Source of the DNA: Artemisia argyi
Taxonomy: Eukaryota > Streptophyta > Magnoliopsida > Asterales > Asteraceae
Direction: 5' to 3'
Assembly (NCBI GenBank): GCA_030686995.1
Contig: CM060695.1
Span: 101,212,871-101,276,870, forward strand
DNA: 64,000 nucleotides
The position numbers and the translations under genes were made by a program. The notes under the pieces are model-generated. The model did no database searches. It had not been told where the DNA came from and saw nothing but the letters and a program-made list of their open reading frames with translations. Below are positions 34,671-45,261 of this stretch, one piece after another; position 1 is the first letter of the stretch; every line of letters starts with the position of its first letter.

Positions 34671-34870
34671 ATCGACATAAGAATCAGCTAGTCCAGAGCA
34701 AACGGCTACTGGTAAAGACTTAACAAATCCGTTTATGGTTGATAGTTTACCAAAAACTAGGTTATCAACTCACCATACATCCATGTGATCAAGAGTTGGC
34801 TAGTCCATAGCAAACGGCTCATGGTAAAGACATATAAAATCCGTTGATAGCTGGTAGTTTGCTAAAAACT
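34671..34870 (+). repeat. Two hairpin modules shared with Athila
   Basis: Two copies of a ~75-bp unit (from about 34685 and 34796). Each has GCTAGTCCA, a hairpin with an AAACG loop (34693-34712 and 34805-34824), GGTAAAGAC, then AAATCCGTT and TAGTTTRCYAAAAACTA. The second copy matches the Athila module at 14118-14190 (reverse strand) through most of its length, in sense orientation for both elements. Confidence 0.85.
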
Positions 34871-34904
34871 ATGATAAGAGCAGCAAATTTTCATGTTTTA
34901 TTAA

Positions 34905-35045
34905 CCACTGCTCTTTGATATTTTTGTGAAAATTTTACCACTGCTAGTTCATCAGTTACCACTGAAAGAGTAATTTTTCCACTGATGACTAGCCGTTACA
35001 ACTGTTGTGTCAGTAATCCATTTTTTACTAGCCGTTGTAAAAATA
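34905..35045 (+). repeat. ACCACTGC-motif cluster before env-like ORF
   Basis: Five copies or near copies of TTWCCACTG within about 100 bp (from 34910, 34933, 34954, 34974 and 34994). They sit in non-coding DNA just upstream of the env-like promoter. Confidence 0.75.
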
Positions 35046-35175
35046 ACCGTCATTCCTTATTAATATGGTAAAATCTTTTGTGAATTATCTACTTACTTAT
35101 TATAAATTATTCTTTTTCCAAAGATAATTCTTTCTAAAGATAATTCACATTGCGCACCTCCTCAAACCCTATTAG

Positions 35176-35183
35176 TATAAATT
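35176..35183 (+). promoter_or_regulatory. TATA box upstream of env-like ORF
   Basis: TATAAATT lies about 66 bp before the conserved start codon at 35249. It could drive a separate env-like transcript; splicing from the LTR is the alternative. Confidence 0.4.
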
Positions 35184-35248
35184 GATTATCATACGGCTTG
35201 CTTTTTATCTTGATTACTAACACTTTCATTCTCTTTTTCACAAATATC

Positions 35249-37270
35249 ATGGCGATTCTCAAATTTGTCGAGGAGCACAACCAAGTGGCCTATTTACAAA
35301 AGTCAAATGAGAAGAGTGGCCCTATTTTTCATCAGATTGTGGATTTTCTAAACACTACGCATATAAGGTATGCCTTAACTTTTAATCCCACAATCTATGT
35401 CTCTCATATCAAACAGTTCTGGAACACTGTGGAGTCCATAACTCTTGAACAGAGAGACACACAAGAATCTGTGGATGCTCTAAGAGCCACAGTTGATGGG
35501 GTAACTATTGATGTTACTGAGTCATCTTTGAGGAGAATTCTCCAATTGGATGATCTCAATGGTATCATCACATTACCTAATTCAGAAATTTTTACAAATA
35601 TTGCTTTAATGGGGTATGATACATCTGAACAAAAAGTTACTTTCAGAAAAGGATGTTTTTGTCCCCATTGGAGATTTTTGATCCATACTCTTCTACATTG
35701 CCTAAATCCTAAGAAAACATCTTATGAACAATTTGCATCAACCATGGCTTATCCTTTGGTTTGTTTGGCAACAGATAGGACTTTCAATTTTTCAAAGTTT
35801 ATTTTTAATAATATGAAAGGCAATGTAAAGAGTTCATATAAATTTTTGATGTATCCAAGGTTTGTGCAAGCAGTGTTAAATGAGTTTCAACTGCGACCTC
35901 ACAACAGAATTTATGAACCTTCCACTCTTAAGCCAAAAGTTTTTCAAAATATGTCTAAGGCTTCAGAACTTTGGAATGGACAGGTTCATCCCCTTTTCCC
36001 TCAAATGCTTGCTAAAATTTCACAAGTACTGGGTGAGGATGCAACAATCCCAGCTGCATCTCATACCTCACCCACTATTGTTGTTCCACCAATTCACCAT
36101 ACCCCTGCAGTCACTCACACTTATGAGAGAAGGCCTAAACAGCCAACTTCTCTCATCTCAACATTGCATGTTGCTGAGCCTTTTGGTTTAGGAACAAGCA
36201 GTGGTGGTTCAAGGCTTATTTCTAGTCCAACTAGGGAAGAGCCTAGACCAATGCCTTATGATTCACCTCTCCCAGCAGGTTACACAGTTGGAAGTGATGA
36301 AGGCAGTGTGCAACAACATGAATTGATGGACATATGTACAAAGTTAGTCAAGCAGGTTCAAGCTCTGGAGAAAGATCTGGCACAGACCAAAGAACAACAT
36401 GCCACAGAGCTGAAGACATTGAAGGATGAGATTCACAAATTGCAGAATGAAGTTGAGAATCTCAAGAAGCAAAGATCTCAAGTTGTATTATCATCCTCTT
36501 CACCTTCAGATGAGTTCTCTACAAGTTCTACTAAATTTTTGGGAGATTCTTCCAAACAGGGGAGGAAAATAGCTGCAGAGCTTAAGGGGAGGAGTAACAT
36601 TTTTGGAAAAGACTTTGCTGAGCTAAGTGATTCTGATGATGCTCAAGCAAAAGATGACGATTCTGGGACTGAGGGGAGGAAATTGGATTTTGAAGATATG
36701 GATGCTGATGCAGGTTTTAATTTTGATGATTTAGTTGGAACTGCTCAACCAATTTCCACTGATGCAGAACATGTTTCCACTGATCAACTAATTACCACCG
36801 CAAGTGAAAATGTTCCCACTGCTACTCAAGAACTTATCACTGCAGAGGAAGAAGCTGCCAGAAGAAGATCAGTTAAAGGAACAGCTATTGTGGTTGCTTC
36901 AGATCAAGAGCAAAGAAGAAAGATTTCTAAGAAAGAACAAGCTCAGATCAACTTTGATGCAAGATTAGCAGAGCAACAACAAGCTAAAGAAAATGAAAGA
37001 AAGAAAAAGCTTAAAGAAGATGAAGTTGCTAGCTTTATGGAAGCAACTAGGTTGGATAAACTTGAAGTTGTTATGGCAGAACCTATTTCAAGTATCTCAC
37101 CAACTGTCATACATGAGAAACCTCCATTATTCACTTATGTGCCTACAGAAGAGGAGATCAACTACTTGGTTAACAATGATCAGATAATCAGGAAGAAGGC
37201 TATTGAACTTATTGCAAATGCAACTTTGAATGAAGATCAGAGGTCTGCTCAACTTAAAGATTTCATTTAG
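35249..37270 (+). CDS. Env-like / SIRE 3' ORF, first part
   Basis: The frame opens at 35198, but the second Met at 35249 (MAILKFVEEHNQ, in ATCATGG context) is the likelier start; the hydrophobic 17 residues before it may be leader translation. About residues 1-280 form a globular domain (FLNTTHIRYAL, YVSHIKQFW, ILQLDD). A linker follows, with a coiled coil near 375-410, then an acidic region with repeated S/T-T-D/A peptides from the GTTWCCACTG motif (about 500-535), then a Lys/Glu-rich helix. I see no convincing membrane anchor, so 'env-like' is positional only. It ends at an amber codon, and the frame continues downstream. Confidence 0.7.
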   Translation: MAILKFVEEHNQVAYLQKSNEKSGPIFHQIVDFLNTTHIRYALTFNPTIYVSHIKQFWNTVESITLEQRDTQESVDALRATVDGVTIDVTESSLRRILQLDDLNGIITLPNSEIFTNIALMGYDTSEQKVTFRKGCFCPHWRFLIHTLLHCLNPKKTSYEQFASTMAYPLVCLATDRTFNFSKFIFNNMKGNVKSSYKFLMYPRFVQAVLNEFQLRPHNRIYEPSTLKPKVFQNMSKASELWNGQVHPLFPQMLAKISQVLGEDATIPAASHTSPTIVVPPIHHTPAVTHTYERRPKQPTSLISTLHVAEPFGLGTSSGGSRLISSPTREEPRPMPYDSPLPAGYTVGSDEGSVQQHELMDICTKLVKQVQALEKDLAQTKEQHATELKTLKDEIHKLQNEVENLKKQRSQVVLSSSSPSDEFSTSSTKFLGDSSKQGRKIAAELKGRSNIFGKDFAELSDSDDAQAKDDDSGTEGRKLDFEDMDADAGFNFDDLVGTAQPISTDAEHVSTDQLITTASENVPTATQELITAEEEAARRRSVKGTAIVVASDQEQRRKISKKEQAQINFDARLAEQQQAKENERKKKLKEDEVASFMEATRLDKLEVVMAEPISSISPTVIHEKPPLFTYVPTEEEINYLVNNDQIIRKKAIELIANATLNEDQRSAQLKDFI

Positions 37271-38182
37271 ATGAAGAATCAGCAGGCTCTTGATGAAATT
37301 ATTGGAAATACTAGACAAGGTCAAAAGAAGCCAAGAAAGCTTACAAAGGCACAGATTATTGCTGAGATGAAGACTTTTTGTTGTCATGTTGGAAATATGA
37401 AAATGGCTCAATTCAAAGGAATGTCACATGAACAGGTTGAAAGTACTTACTACAGAATCAAAAGACAAGATAGTAAATTCATTCCAATGGATCAAGAACC
37501 ATTATCTATGAAGACAAAAATAACTGGAGTGAGTCTTGAATCTAAAGATGCAAAGAAGTTGAAGACTCAGAAATTGTCTCAAGCAACAGAGGGTCCTAGC
37601 AAGTTGACTGAAGAACAAGTTTCAAATATGTTGTTTATAGAGACTGATGTACTTAATATTGAACCTCTACAAGCAAATTATCCATTTGTTAATTGGGAGA
37701 TCTTTTCTGATAGTTTTGGTGTTTCTTGGAAGATCATCAGAACTGGTAATGTCACAAACAATTGCAGAGACTTTGAAGATATTGTTAGATGTTGTGATAG
37801 AGAAGATTTGGATACTTTGTGGAGAATTGTTCAAGATCAGTTTAAGAAGGAAGAACTTGTTGATGTCAAAGCTAAGGAGTTATGGGTTCACTTCAGAAGA
37901 CTATATGAACCTGACCCAAGTGATAGGTATTGGAGATTTGAAGCTCATGGTACAAGAACTTTGTGGAAATTCTATGATTCAAGTTCTGTGCATCATATTT
38001 CTACTCAAGATGGAGTTGATGTTTTTATGCTGACTAAGAAAGAATATCCATTGAGAGCTGGAGTATTGAAAGTGATGTTGACAGAAAAGCTTAGATGTTG
38101 GGAAAGAACTGAAGTCATAGAGGATTTGATACAAAGGATTCATGATCAAAGTGTGAGAGCTGATAAAGAGTTAAGAAGATAA
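37271..38182 (+). CDS. Env-like ORF, second part, in frame after amber
   Basis: 303 codons in exactly the same frame as the preceding ORF, beginning at the base after TAG (37268-37270). Together they would make one ~978-codon protein. It contains a Lys-rich start and a C-terminal segment with DREDLDTLWRIV, LYEPDPSDRYW and KEYPLRAGVL motifs that I associate with long 3' ORFs in composite-family Copia elements. The stop is either a late nonsense mutation or a readthrough site; no TAG CAR-YYA context is present, so mutation is favoured. Confidence 0.65.
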   Translation: MKNQQALDEIIGNTRQGQKKPRKLTKAQIIAEMKTFCCHVGNMKMAQFKGMSHEQVESTYYRIKRQDSKFIPMDQEPLSMKTKITGVSLESKDAKKLKTQKLSQATEGPSKLTEEQVSNMLFIETDVLNIEPLQANYPFVNWEIFSDSFGVSWKIIRTGNVTNNCRDFEDIVRCCDREDLDTLWRIVQDQFKKEELVDVKAKELWVHFRRLYEPDPSDRYWRFEAHGTRTLWKFYDSSSVHHISTQDGVDVFMLTKKEYPLRAGVLKVMLTEKLRCWERTEVIEDLIQRIHDQSVRADKELRR

Positions 38183-38263
38183 AGATAAGTGTTTGGAAGA
38201 ATTCTCATATCCTCATGTTTACTGAATACTTGAAGAAACTTATTGATTTATGTATTAATCATA

Positions 38264-38277
38264 AGTTAGGGGAGGAT
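38264..38277 (+). other. Polypurine tract (Copia)
   Basis: AGTTAGGGGAGGAT lies directly before the 3' LTR. Confidence 0.85.
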
Positions 38278-38763
38278 TGTTGGGAATTATACTAACAGTT
38301 ACCACGGATAGTGAAGAAGTTACAACTGCAGAAGATTGTACTTGCAATGGAAACTCATTACCACTGCAAGAACAATATATTACCACTGCTTATTAGATAA
38401 CTGTTAGGAAACGCGTCTAGATAAATATAGAATAGATCTTGTGTATATCTTATTCTATTAGCTTTATACTTATTTTGTAGAAGAGGACTCCTTGTGCTAT
38501 AAAAGGAGATCCTAGGTTAAAGGTCTGACATAAGTTGTCATATACATTTCTAGAGCTTCAAGGTATAACCCTAGTGATATCAAGATCACTCATATTATTA
38601 TCATTAATAATATTGGAGCTAATAGTTTGTTTATATACATTGTTTATATACAACTGTCTTACTCACAATCAAACTTCTAAGTGTTACTAAGTAGATTCCG
38701 CATACTTAGTGATATAATTCAAAGTATCAATCTAACACAAGTTCAAGGTGTTTAGATACACCA
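38278..38763 (+). repeat. 3' LTR of Copia
   Basis: 486 bp. It differs from the 5' LTR at ten sites. Eight are transitions, and in all eight the 3' copy has A or T where the 5' copy has G or C. Confidence 0.95.
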
Positions 38764-38768
38764 GTAGT

Positions 38769-39378
38769 CCAGCGAGTAGGGCTTCGTACTCTGCCTCATT
38801 GTTTGTGGCTGTGAATTCAAAACGCAGCGCTAGGTGAACTCAATTCCTTCTGGATTAGTAAGGATAAGGCCTGCGCCTGATCCATCCACGCACGAGGATC
38901 CATCTGTGAACAGAATCCAAGGTTCCTGTAGATCCATTTTGCTTGTTGCAGTTGGACTGTCGGTATCTGGCTTTTCAATAATAAAGTCGGCTAATATCTG
39001 CCCCTTGATTGCAGTGCGTGGTCTATACGAGATGTTATACTCGCTCAACAACACACTCCACTTTTGTAGCCGCTCTAATGCATCAGGTTTAGAGATAACT
39101 TGTTTAATTGGCTGGTCCGTGATCACAGCTATTGGGTGCGCTTGAAAGTATCTGCGCAGTCTTTTAGCTGCGAATACTTGAGCTAAGACCAGCTTTTCCA
39201 TGGCGCTGTAGTTAGTCTCTGTCTTCTTCAACGCTTTGCTTACAAAGTAAATGGGTGTCTGGATGGAATTCCTATCTGTTAATAATACTGCGCTAACTGC
39301 TCTATGGGTTGTAGATAAGTACATGATTAACTCTTCCCCTGGTCGTGGTGCGACAAGTTTGGGGAGTGATGCTAGGTG
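38769..39378 (-). pseudogene. Tat-A RNase H 1 (C-terminal part) and start of second RNase H
   Basis: The 164-codon ORF at 38830-39324 covers the RT-linked RNase H (FVSKAL, EKLVLAQVFAAKRLRRYFQAH) and the start of the second RNase H (ILFTDGSS, GAGLIL). A one-base deletion near 38832 shifts the frame, after which the domain continues to the Copia insertion (AEYEALLAGL). A TAG near 39379, where relatives have Gln, separates this part from RT. Confidence 0.88.
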
Positions 39379-41784
39379 CTATTTTAGCTGTTGGAAGGCT
39401 TCCTCTGCTTCCTCAGTCCAACGAAAGTCTCCCTTTTTGGTGCACTTCATGAGTGTTTTAAAGAGAGGGAGTGATTTGTCTGCTGACTTAGATAAGAAAC
39501 GGTTTAGCCTAGCTAGCTTTCCGTTTAATGACTGGACTTCTTTCAGTGTGCGCGGTGAGGGGAGATCAATAACGGCTTTTGTTTTTTCTGGGCAAGGCTT
39601 GATACCATCAGGTTCTATTAAGTACCCCAGGAACATGCCTTCTGTCGCACCAAAGGTGCACTTCTTGGGGTTTAACTTCATGTTTATTTTTCCCAATGTT
39701 TTGAACGTCTCCTCGATGTCACGCACTAATTCATCCTCTGTGTGGCTCTTGATGACAAGGTCGTCAGCATAGACTTCCAAGTTGCGACCTACTTGTTTTT
39801 CGAAAGCCATGTCCACCAATCGCTGGTATGTTGCGCCTGCGTTTTTTAGGCCAAAAGGCATTTTTGTGTAGCAATAGACCCCTTGACTTATGTGAAAAGC
39901 TATTTTTTCTTCATCCTCCATTGCCATCTGGATTTGATGGTACCCTTTGTATGCGTCTAGGAAGCACTTAAAAGAATATCCGTACAGGGATTCTACTTTC
40001 CAGTCTATCTCTGGCAGTGGGTAGCAGTCCCGTGGGCATGCTTTGTTAAGGTCTGTGAAGTCCACGCACATCCTCCAGCTGCCATCACTCTTTTTTACCA
40101 TCACTGGGTTAGAGAGCCAGTCGTGATAGTATATTTCGCGCATTATGCCTGCGTCTACAAGTTTATGTACTTCTTCCAGAATAGCTTTTGCGCGATCTGG
40201 GGCCTGGCCGCGCTTCTTTTGTCGTATTGGGGGATATCCTTGTCGGATTTGTAGTTTGTGCTCCGTGATAGAGCGTGGCACTCCGGCCATGTGCTTTGTT
40301 TTCCATGCAAAGATATTCAGGTTCTTTTGCAAGAGTGCGCACACAGCCGCTTTACCTTTGTCAGATAAAGATCCTCCAATCGAAATTTGTTGATCTGGGT
40401 AATCAGGATGAATAACGACTTTTAAGTTTGGCCTTTTATCTACGCGTTGTTCTGGAATATTCTCCGTCTCGCTGGTTACTGCGTTGCATTCTTTAGGTAG
40501 CATTGTGGTGTTGTAGAGGGTGATAATTCCTCCCTCTACTGGAAATTTGAGCATCCCATGTGCTGTGGATGGTACAGCGCGCATGGATGATATTCCCGGT
40601 CTCCCAGTGATGCCGTTGTACGGTGAAGGAGACTTGATTACCATGAAATTTATCCACGTTGCTGTTGAGTGTTGTTCATCGCCTACAACTACAAGTAAGC
40701 GTAATTGCCCCATAGGCCATATCTTTTCTCCTGTGAACCCAGTCAGCGACGTTGTGGCTGGTATCAATTGGTTTTGTATATCAGGTCGTAGCCTTTTGAA
40801 GCAATGCTCATATAGGATGTCTGCGGATGCTCCTCCATCGGTATACATGCGGCGAATCTCGTGTCCCCCAGTATGGATCTCAATAGTTAGTGGCTCTACT
40901 ACTGCATTGTCCGCAGCTAGAGTGGGGAAGGATATCTCCTTTCCTGGGGAGAACTTTTGACTGACTTTTTGTTTTATCTTGCGTTGCCATGACTGTATCA
41001 TGTAGATGATGTCCGCCTTATCTTTGGGAGGTTCTTTTTTGCCTCCATGCCTTTTCTTGTCCTTCCCTTCTTTAATGTTTTTTACGAGGTGATCCATTCT
41101 ACCCTCCCGTACTAATTTCTCAGTTAGTTGTCGTAGCTGGACACACTCGTTGGTTGTATGGCCCTTTTGGCCATGATATTCGCAGTATCCATTCCCTATG
41201 CGCTTATCCTCTGCGGTACGCATTGGTGGAGGTTTTGGGAAGTTTGCACCTTCTGTTACAAATATTTCCCTCGGAGTCTTTGTGAGAGGGGTATATTTGT
41301 CATTATCTCGTCCACTGCGATAATTCTTGTTGCGGTTGCTGCTCTGATCATTGGATTGTCTCCTAGGCTGTTCTTGTTGCCTATAATTTGAGTAGCCTTT
41401 TTTACTGTCCGCAACGGCTGCTTCTCCTTGTATGAAGGATCTTGTGCGCTTCATTAGCTCATCGAAAGTTTGGGGAACCTTGTCGTTTAGCTTCCGAATG
41501 AGTTCTGGGTTATTAATCCCATTCACGAACCCTGAAATTTTTAGGACTTCAGGACACGCTTTGACGTGTATACACTTATCTTTAAAGTGTTCCATATAAG
41601 CGTTGGTTGATTCCCCTTGGCGCTGTTTTACTCTGGCTTGTTCAACAAGGTTTTTAGCACACTTCTTTCTTTGGGTGAAGTTTAAACGGAATGCTTTCCG
41701 CAATTCTTCAAACCCGCCTATGCCCCTTCGTGGAATTTTACTAAACCACGTACGCGCATTCCGTACTAAGGTAGAGTTGAACAT
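39379..41784 (-). pseudogene. Tat-A gag C-terminus, protease and reverse transcriptase
   Basis: A continuous 801-codon frame, a fragment of a once larger polyprotein. It begins in the gag domain (ARTWFSKIP), then has a CX3HX4HX4C-like finger (CEYHGQKGHTTNEC, about 205), the protease with DGGASADILY (about 315), and RT with the WRMCVDFTDLNKACP block and catalytic YADD (codons at 39760-39771). It ends at EEAFQQLK. The catalytic motifs look intact, but stops on both sides disable the protein. The ATG at 41784 is internal, not a true start. Confidence 0.9.
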
Positions 41785-42137
41785 ATGGCACCATACAGGT
41801 TGTGGCCAATTTTCGATAGTAGCAGCTGATTAGAAAATTTTTAGGTGGTCATCCGGATCACCTGTTCCATCATATGTCTTAACATTAGTGGGCATGAACC
41901 TTCACTTATGATCAGAGTAATCGCTGATGCGTCATGTAAATGTCGACGCCACGGAAGAGACATGTCTTCGTCTTCTTCTTCGCAAGGTCTTCCTCTAGAC
42001 TTCCAGTGTCCTGTTTCCTTTTCCTCGTTGTCTGAGGAGTCGTTGGAAGAAGAGTAATCTCTTTTGTGGCGCTTGCGCCGGCTTCCTTCAGAGGAAGAGC
42101 TTGAGGGGCTTTCACTTAGGGATATTATTCTCCCTAA
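41785..42137 (-). pseudogene. Tat-A gag, central part
   Basis: Contains the Tat gag block MPTNVKTYDG...DPDDHLKIF. It is broken by a TAA just after that block (near 41829) and a TGA before it (Trp expected, near 41902), and by a frame change near 41930. The upstream acidic/Ser-rich part runs to the LARD-2 insertion. Confidence 0.85.
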
Positions 42138-42142
42138 CCTGT

Positions 42143-45100
42143 TGTGACATTTCTAAAATTTCATGTCATTTATTTTAATAGTTTATTATTCAACTATTCT
42201 ATTTTTAACTAATTAACTTCGTCAGAGTTATCCGCGTACGTCATAACGCGTTCAATTCATTCAACCATGACTATACAACGTCTACTCTACACTTTCTATG
42301 CACCATTGTTTCCTTACAACCCTATTTTAAAGTCACAATTCACTTTTTCCATTTTTAACTTTTTAAGTTTTACGCGATTTAAATTTACGTTTTACGGTTT
42401 TGACAACGTCAATCAACCCTAGACTATGAAAATTTTACATGTTTTATGCATTTTAACCTATTCTCATATTTTCAAGTGAGTTTATAATTGTCGTTTCATT
42501 TTTATAGTTTATGTCACTTTTATCAAGAAACGGTGTCACCAAACGCGTTTTCAACTCACTGTTTTAGTTTTAATGATGTTTAAACCCTTAGATGAACTCA
42601 CCACTCATCTAAAATACTTAAATAGGTTATGTTAATAAGTTTTAACATTTTTGAAGGTTTTGTATTTTTACACCTCCTAATTTTACGTTACGCGTCTTAA
42701 AAACTTTACGTTTGCAATTACCGGGATCAAAATATACACCGTAGCTCATGTTTTATACCAAACCACTACCATTTTCTCCCTTTTCTTGTTATGAACGACC
42801 CACCCACTTAATTTGGTGATTCATTGATGTAGTTTCTTACACACTTGTACATTTGTCTCTTTATTCTTGCATATGTCTACCATAAAGTCCACTAACTCAT
42901 TCTTATTTCATTTGTAACATGCAAGTAAGATCAAAACTACTATTTTTCTCTCTTCCCTCTTGATATCCACGACCAAAAACAGATCCAAATCACATATTTC
43001 ATCCAAAATTTTACTAAATTATTAATCATAGATAGAAGATCTTGAAGCCCTAGTCTTGTTCTTGGTTTATTACACTCAAAACATCATCAAATCTCATCAA
43101 ATCTTAGGTTTTCTTGGAAGTTCTTGGCAAGAGTTTATTCAAGGGTTTTAAGGTGTTCAAGGGCTGGTATTAAAAGATATTTTCTAAGGGTAAAAGAGTT
43201 ATAAAAAGTTGGGTAAAAGATTGAAAGAAAAGGTGGAAGTGTTGTTAGGTTAATATAGGTCTAGTATTCTTGTTGTTGTAATCTTTCTTGTTCATCACTT
43301 TTGTAAGGAAACTCTCCACTCACTTTTTATTTTATTTTTACTTTCACTACTGTAAAAGTTATATATCTTGATGTATTTGTATATTATATAAGTTATGTTG
43401 CTTGGTTAGGCTTGGTACATAAGTTTAATCACTAAAAACCCTAAAGGACTAGACATGCAAACTGTGAATCTGATTCAAGGGTAAAAATGGAATAAACAGA
43501 TTTAATCAGTAAACATTGGACCTAAACTAAAAATATGTAGTTATAGCCCTATGTCTTGTGGTCATTTTGACGGGTATTTCATCGAATAACTCATTACGAT
43601 GATTAAAATAGAATTATTTTCGTGAAACATGTCACATTCTGAGTAACAGATTTGAAACGTGTATAAGTCATTTTTTTGGTGAATAACCCACTGTTACCCA
43701 AAATATAAAAGTTTTAGATAACATCTTAACTTAAATGTGGCCTAAATCGGGGAATTAATCGGGTTAGTAAAACTCTATATATCGCACTTTTTGCGGGACA
43801 GTTGTAAATTTGAAAACTGATGGACTGAGTAGTATGGGTAAATAAATAGTTTTACTAATGTAATCAAAATTTTCCCTTAGTGGGACCCACAAAGTTTGTT
43901 AGTACAGACAAATACCTTCCCGGGGATATAAAGAACGTAAATTTTTGACTTACGGTTTACAAGTAACGGAATTTCTAAGATGAGCAAGTTATAAAAATTT
44001 CCATCAGCATTGGAATAAAAAGTATAAAAATGTTTACATTTTATAAAACTTTTGGACTTTAAATATATTTTGAACCACCTCCTATATTTTGAACTCTTAG
44101 GCTTAATTTGAACCTTTTTGATTAAAAATGGGACCCTTGGACTAAATTTGAACCTTAGACTCATCATTGGACCTTCATAACATATTTTGGACTTAGAAAC
44201 AAATATAAATTTGACACTTGACTTTTATAAAGAATATAAATTCATATTTATAAATAACTCTTTAGTGTTAAACTAAAACTTGTTATATATGTATTTAGTA
44301 TATGTGTACCAAGCACAATTAAGATCATAATTTATGTAACATATAGCCATATGGCATAAATATTTATTTTCAAAACCTAAGACAACGTATATATGTTTAG
44401 GTTCTTCGTAGAGCTTCGCGCTATCTTTCTTCGCTTGCTTGATTGTGATTATTCCTCTTTGTTCACGGTGAGTTTATAGCCTCGCATTTTACTCATTTAA
44501 ATGTTTTATAAACCTCGCGAGGGGGATACATGCTAGTTTTACAAACTGAATACAAGTAGTTTTTGGTATGCTTGACCCGATTACATGATTATAGACATTG
44601 AGTATATTTCTTGCCAATTAAGTCCCCATCATGAACCGTTAATTCCGTGGGAAACGCTAATATTATAAATATGCATATTGGCTAGGCGGGCCTGTCCGGG
44701 TGAGTAGCGCTCACTTGGAGCTTTTATTACCAAACGGACATATAATATTGAGAATTGAGGTAAATGGCAAATCTTACCTTTTCTGGGCACTATTAAACTA
44801 GGTCAAGGTTTGGTTTCATGAGCTCTATACTATAATCTGATTACCCGACATGTATTTGTTATATGTCTATTGATAAATAATACTTGTATTCAACTGCTTA
44901 CTTATTAAACTCTATGAATTCACTCAACCTTTGTGTTGACTTTTAGCATGTTTTATCTCAGGTCCGTAAGTGACTTTCGGCTTGGATGGGCGGCGCAAGA
45001 AATGGATATCTACATGATGGCTCATGTTTAAATAAAATTTTTCATTCGATAATGGTCTAAACTTTCAAAACTTATGTATCTTTTATCTATGTTAAAAACT

Positions 45101-45246
45101 TTTGGGACCTTGTTAACTTTGATAAATTATCGAATGTGAAGTTTTAAAAACAACTTTGTTTTAAAGTTATTTACTATATTTGTACAATGTGACCAAATAG
45201 CACCCTTTGTTGTATTCCGCTGCGTTCCTAAAATGGGGGTGTTATA
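42143..45246 (+). repeat. 5' LTR of LARD-2
   Basis: 3104 bp. It contains a 31-bp stretch (about 44271-44311) missing from the 3' LTR, a GGTGAGT site at 44467 and a TTATCTCAG site ending at 44961. The end module CCGCTGC...GGGTGTTATA is shared with LARD-1. Confidence 0.95.
44468..44961 (+). other. Predicted intron inside the LARD-2 LTR
   Basis: Donor ACG|GTGAGT and acceptor TTTATCTCAG|GT, 494 bp. The same pair is in the 3' LTR at 50012-50505. Confidence 0.4.
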
Positions 45247-45249
45247 GAA

Positions 45250-45261
45250 TGGTACCAGAGC
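45250..45261 (+). other. Primer-binding site, tRNA-iMet type (LARD-2)
   Basis: TGGTACCAGAGC starts three bases after the LTR, identical in sequence and offset to that of LARD-1. Confidence 0.85.

Larger units (their letters stand above)
30058..38763 (+). mobile_element. Copia element of SIRE/Maximus type, pol missing, with env-like ORFs
   Basis: 8706 bp with 486-bp LTRs (TGTTGGGAATTAT...ATCA/ACCA), a tRNA-iMet PBS at 30546 and a purine tract before the 3' LTR. The order is gag, spacer with an antisense ORF, env-like ORF, second env-like segment. No protease, integrase, RT or RNase H is present. Sireviruses characteristically have a 3' env-like gene, so the lineage call is reasonable. The element must have been mobilised in trans. 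I count 10 LTR differences (about 2%), so it is older than LARD-1 and Athila. Confidence 0.9.

Noticed and set aside
30058..38763. The env-like ORF as a true viral envelope protein
   Set aside because: No convincing signal peptide, fusion peptide or membrane anchor is visible; the name is positional only.
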